From: Acanthosepion lycidas
Taxonomy: Eukaryota; Mollusca; Cephalopoda; Sepiida; Sepiidae
Direction: 5' to 3'
Assembly: GCA_963932145.1 (NCBI GenBank)
Contig: CAWVQA010000073.1
Span: 1 to 64,000, forward strand
DNA: 64,000 nt
Shown: positions 63,807-64,000 of the stretch, one piece after another
Numbering within the stretch: the first letter of the stretch is position 1
Layout of the letters: every line of letters starts with the position of its first letter
The notes under the pieces: model-generated
What the model saw: the letters and a program-made list of their open reading frames with translations, nothing else
What the model was told of the DNA's origin: nothing
Databases searched by the model: none
Translations under genes and position numbers: made by a program

Positions 63807-64000
63807 CCTTTTTCACTACTTTTTAACGCTAGTTTGTAAATATCAATAACTCTTTGAAAACATTAGAAAAACAATGAAATTATTGAAAATCGATGTGAAA
63901 TCAATCAAAACTTATTGATTTTAACTAGTTTCAGAAGTTTTCACAAAGTTTTATTTAAGATTTTATGTTTTACACAACTTTTAATTACATAGCGATTTAC
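63807..64000 (+). repeat. Partial last monomer, cut by the window end
   Basis: The first 194 bp of a class B monomer with the 2C head (CCTTTTTCAC) and 47C, the counterpart of 12237 and 32706. The array is still intact at the edge, so the true array is longer than 64 kb. Confidence 0.95.

Larger units (their letters stand above)
1..64000 (+). repeat. Satellite DNA array, 207/208-bp monomer, about 309 copies, all direct
   Basis: The window is tandem copies of one AT-rich monomer (about 24% G+C), all in the orientation read here, with no inversion and no foreign insertion. I set the monomer start at the C before the T6 run and followed every copy to base 64000. Normal lengths are 208 bp (C at reference position 19) and 207 bp (that C absent). 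Exceptions are four 205-bp monomers and one truncated monomer at 15750. Non-coding: in monomer 1, forward stops occur at 25, 32 and 42 (three different frames) and reverse-strand stops at 7, 18 and 38 (three different frames), and these motifs recur in every copy. The unit length is near a nucleosome repeat, and arrays of this kind are typical of centromeric or pericentromeric heterochromatin; the chromosomal location here is inference. I do not recognise the family. Confidence 0.98.

Noticed and set aside
1..64000. Protein-coding genes or long open reading frames
   Set aside because: Forward stops at 25, 32 and 42 and reverse-strand stops at 7, 18 and 38 cover all six frames in the first monomer, and the same motifs recur in every copy. 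No frame can stay open for much more than one monomer.
1..64000. CRISPR array
   Set aside because: The repeats are 207-208 bp and directly adjacent, with no unique spacers and no cas genes.
1..64000. CENP-B box
   Set aside because: The required TTCG and CGGG cores are not present; the only CpGs are in AACG, TCGA and GCGA contexts.
1..64000. Telomeric or subtelomeric simple repeats
   Set aside because: No short G-rich or TTAGG/TTAGGG-type tandem motif is present anywhere in the window.
1..64000. Retrotransposon or DNA transposon remnants
   Set aside because: No reverse transcriptase, integrase or transposase reading frame, terminal repeats or target duplications were found; every base belongs to a monomer.
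1..64000. Named satellite family or species
   Set aside because: I do not recognise the monomer. A search of the 208-bp unit against repeat libraries and genome assemblies would decide; a strong hit would fix the host, and none would make it an undescribed satellite.

Overview
The whole window is one uninterrupted, head-to-tail satellite DNA array. It contains no gene, RNA gene, transposon, CRISPR array or unique sequence. About 309 monomers can be followed from base 1 to base 64000, all in the same orientation. They are 207 or 208 bp long and about 76% A+T (49 G+C in the first 208-bp monomer). The first monomer occupies bases 1-208, so reference positions used below (for example 90A or 112C) are also window coordinates in that monomer; in 207-bp monomers, subtract 1 after position 19.

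Two monomer classes are present in about equal numbers (roughly 152 A and 157 B). Class A is typically 208 bp, with C at 19, 90A, 137G and 146A. Class B is typically 207 bp, with no C at 19, 90G, 137C and 146T. A third head haplotype (3G plus 8G, about 44 monomers) occurs on both bodies. About 25 further linked variants act as barcodes and show a multi-level hierarchy: dimers (416 bp), trimers (622 bp), 5-mers (1037 bp), 8-mers (1658 bp), 14-mers (2903 bp), 17-mers (3528 bp) and 18-mers (3733 bp), and above them blocks of 2-9 kb that recur in the same order tens of kilobases apart.

Layout, with block names mine: I 1-10164; II 10165-15749; a deleted-monomer scar at 15741-15760; III 16111-21914; IV 21915-30840; II' 30841-36224; III' 36225-39748; IV' 39749-46388; V 46389-53232; I' 53233-62148; II'' 62149-64000 (runs off the window). 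The order II-III-IV is repeated as II'-III'-IV', so this array has a super-repeat of about 20 kb above its ordinary higher-order repeats. Block I' then leads into a third copy of II, as block I led into the first.

Organism: a eukaryote with large satellite arrays, probably centromeric or other constitutive heterochromatin. I do not recognise the satellite family. Three CpGs per monomer is what base composition predicts (about 2.9), so CpG is not depleted. That argues weakly against a heavily CpG-methylating vertebrate or plant and suits an insect or other invertebrate; this is inference. Stop codons in all six frames recur in every monomer, so no protein much above 70 codons can be encoded. 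The interest lies in the repeat hierarchy, the mosaic monomers that record unequal exchange, and a conserved 8-bp dyad in each monomer.
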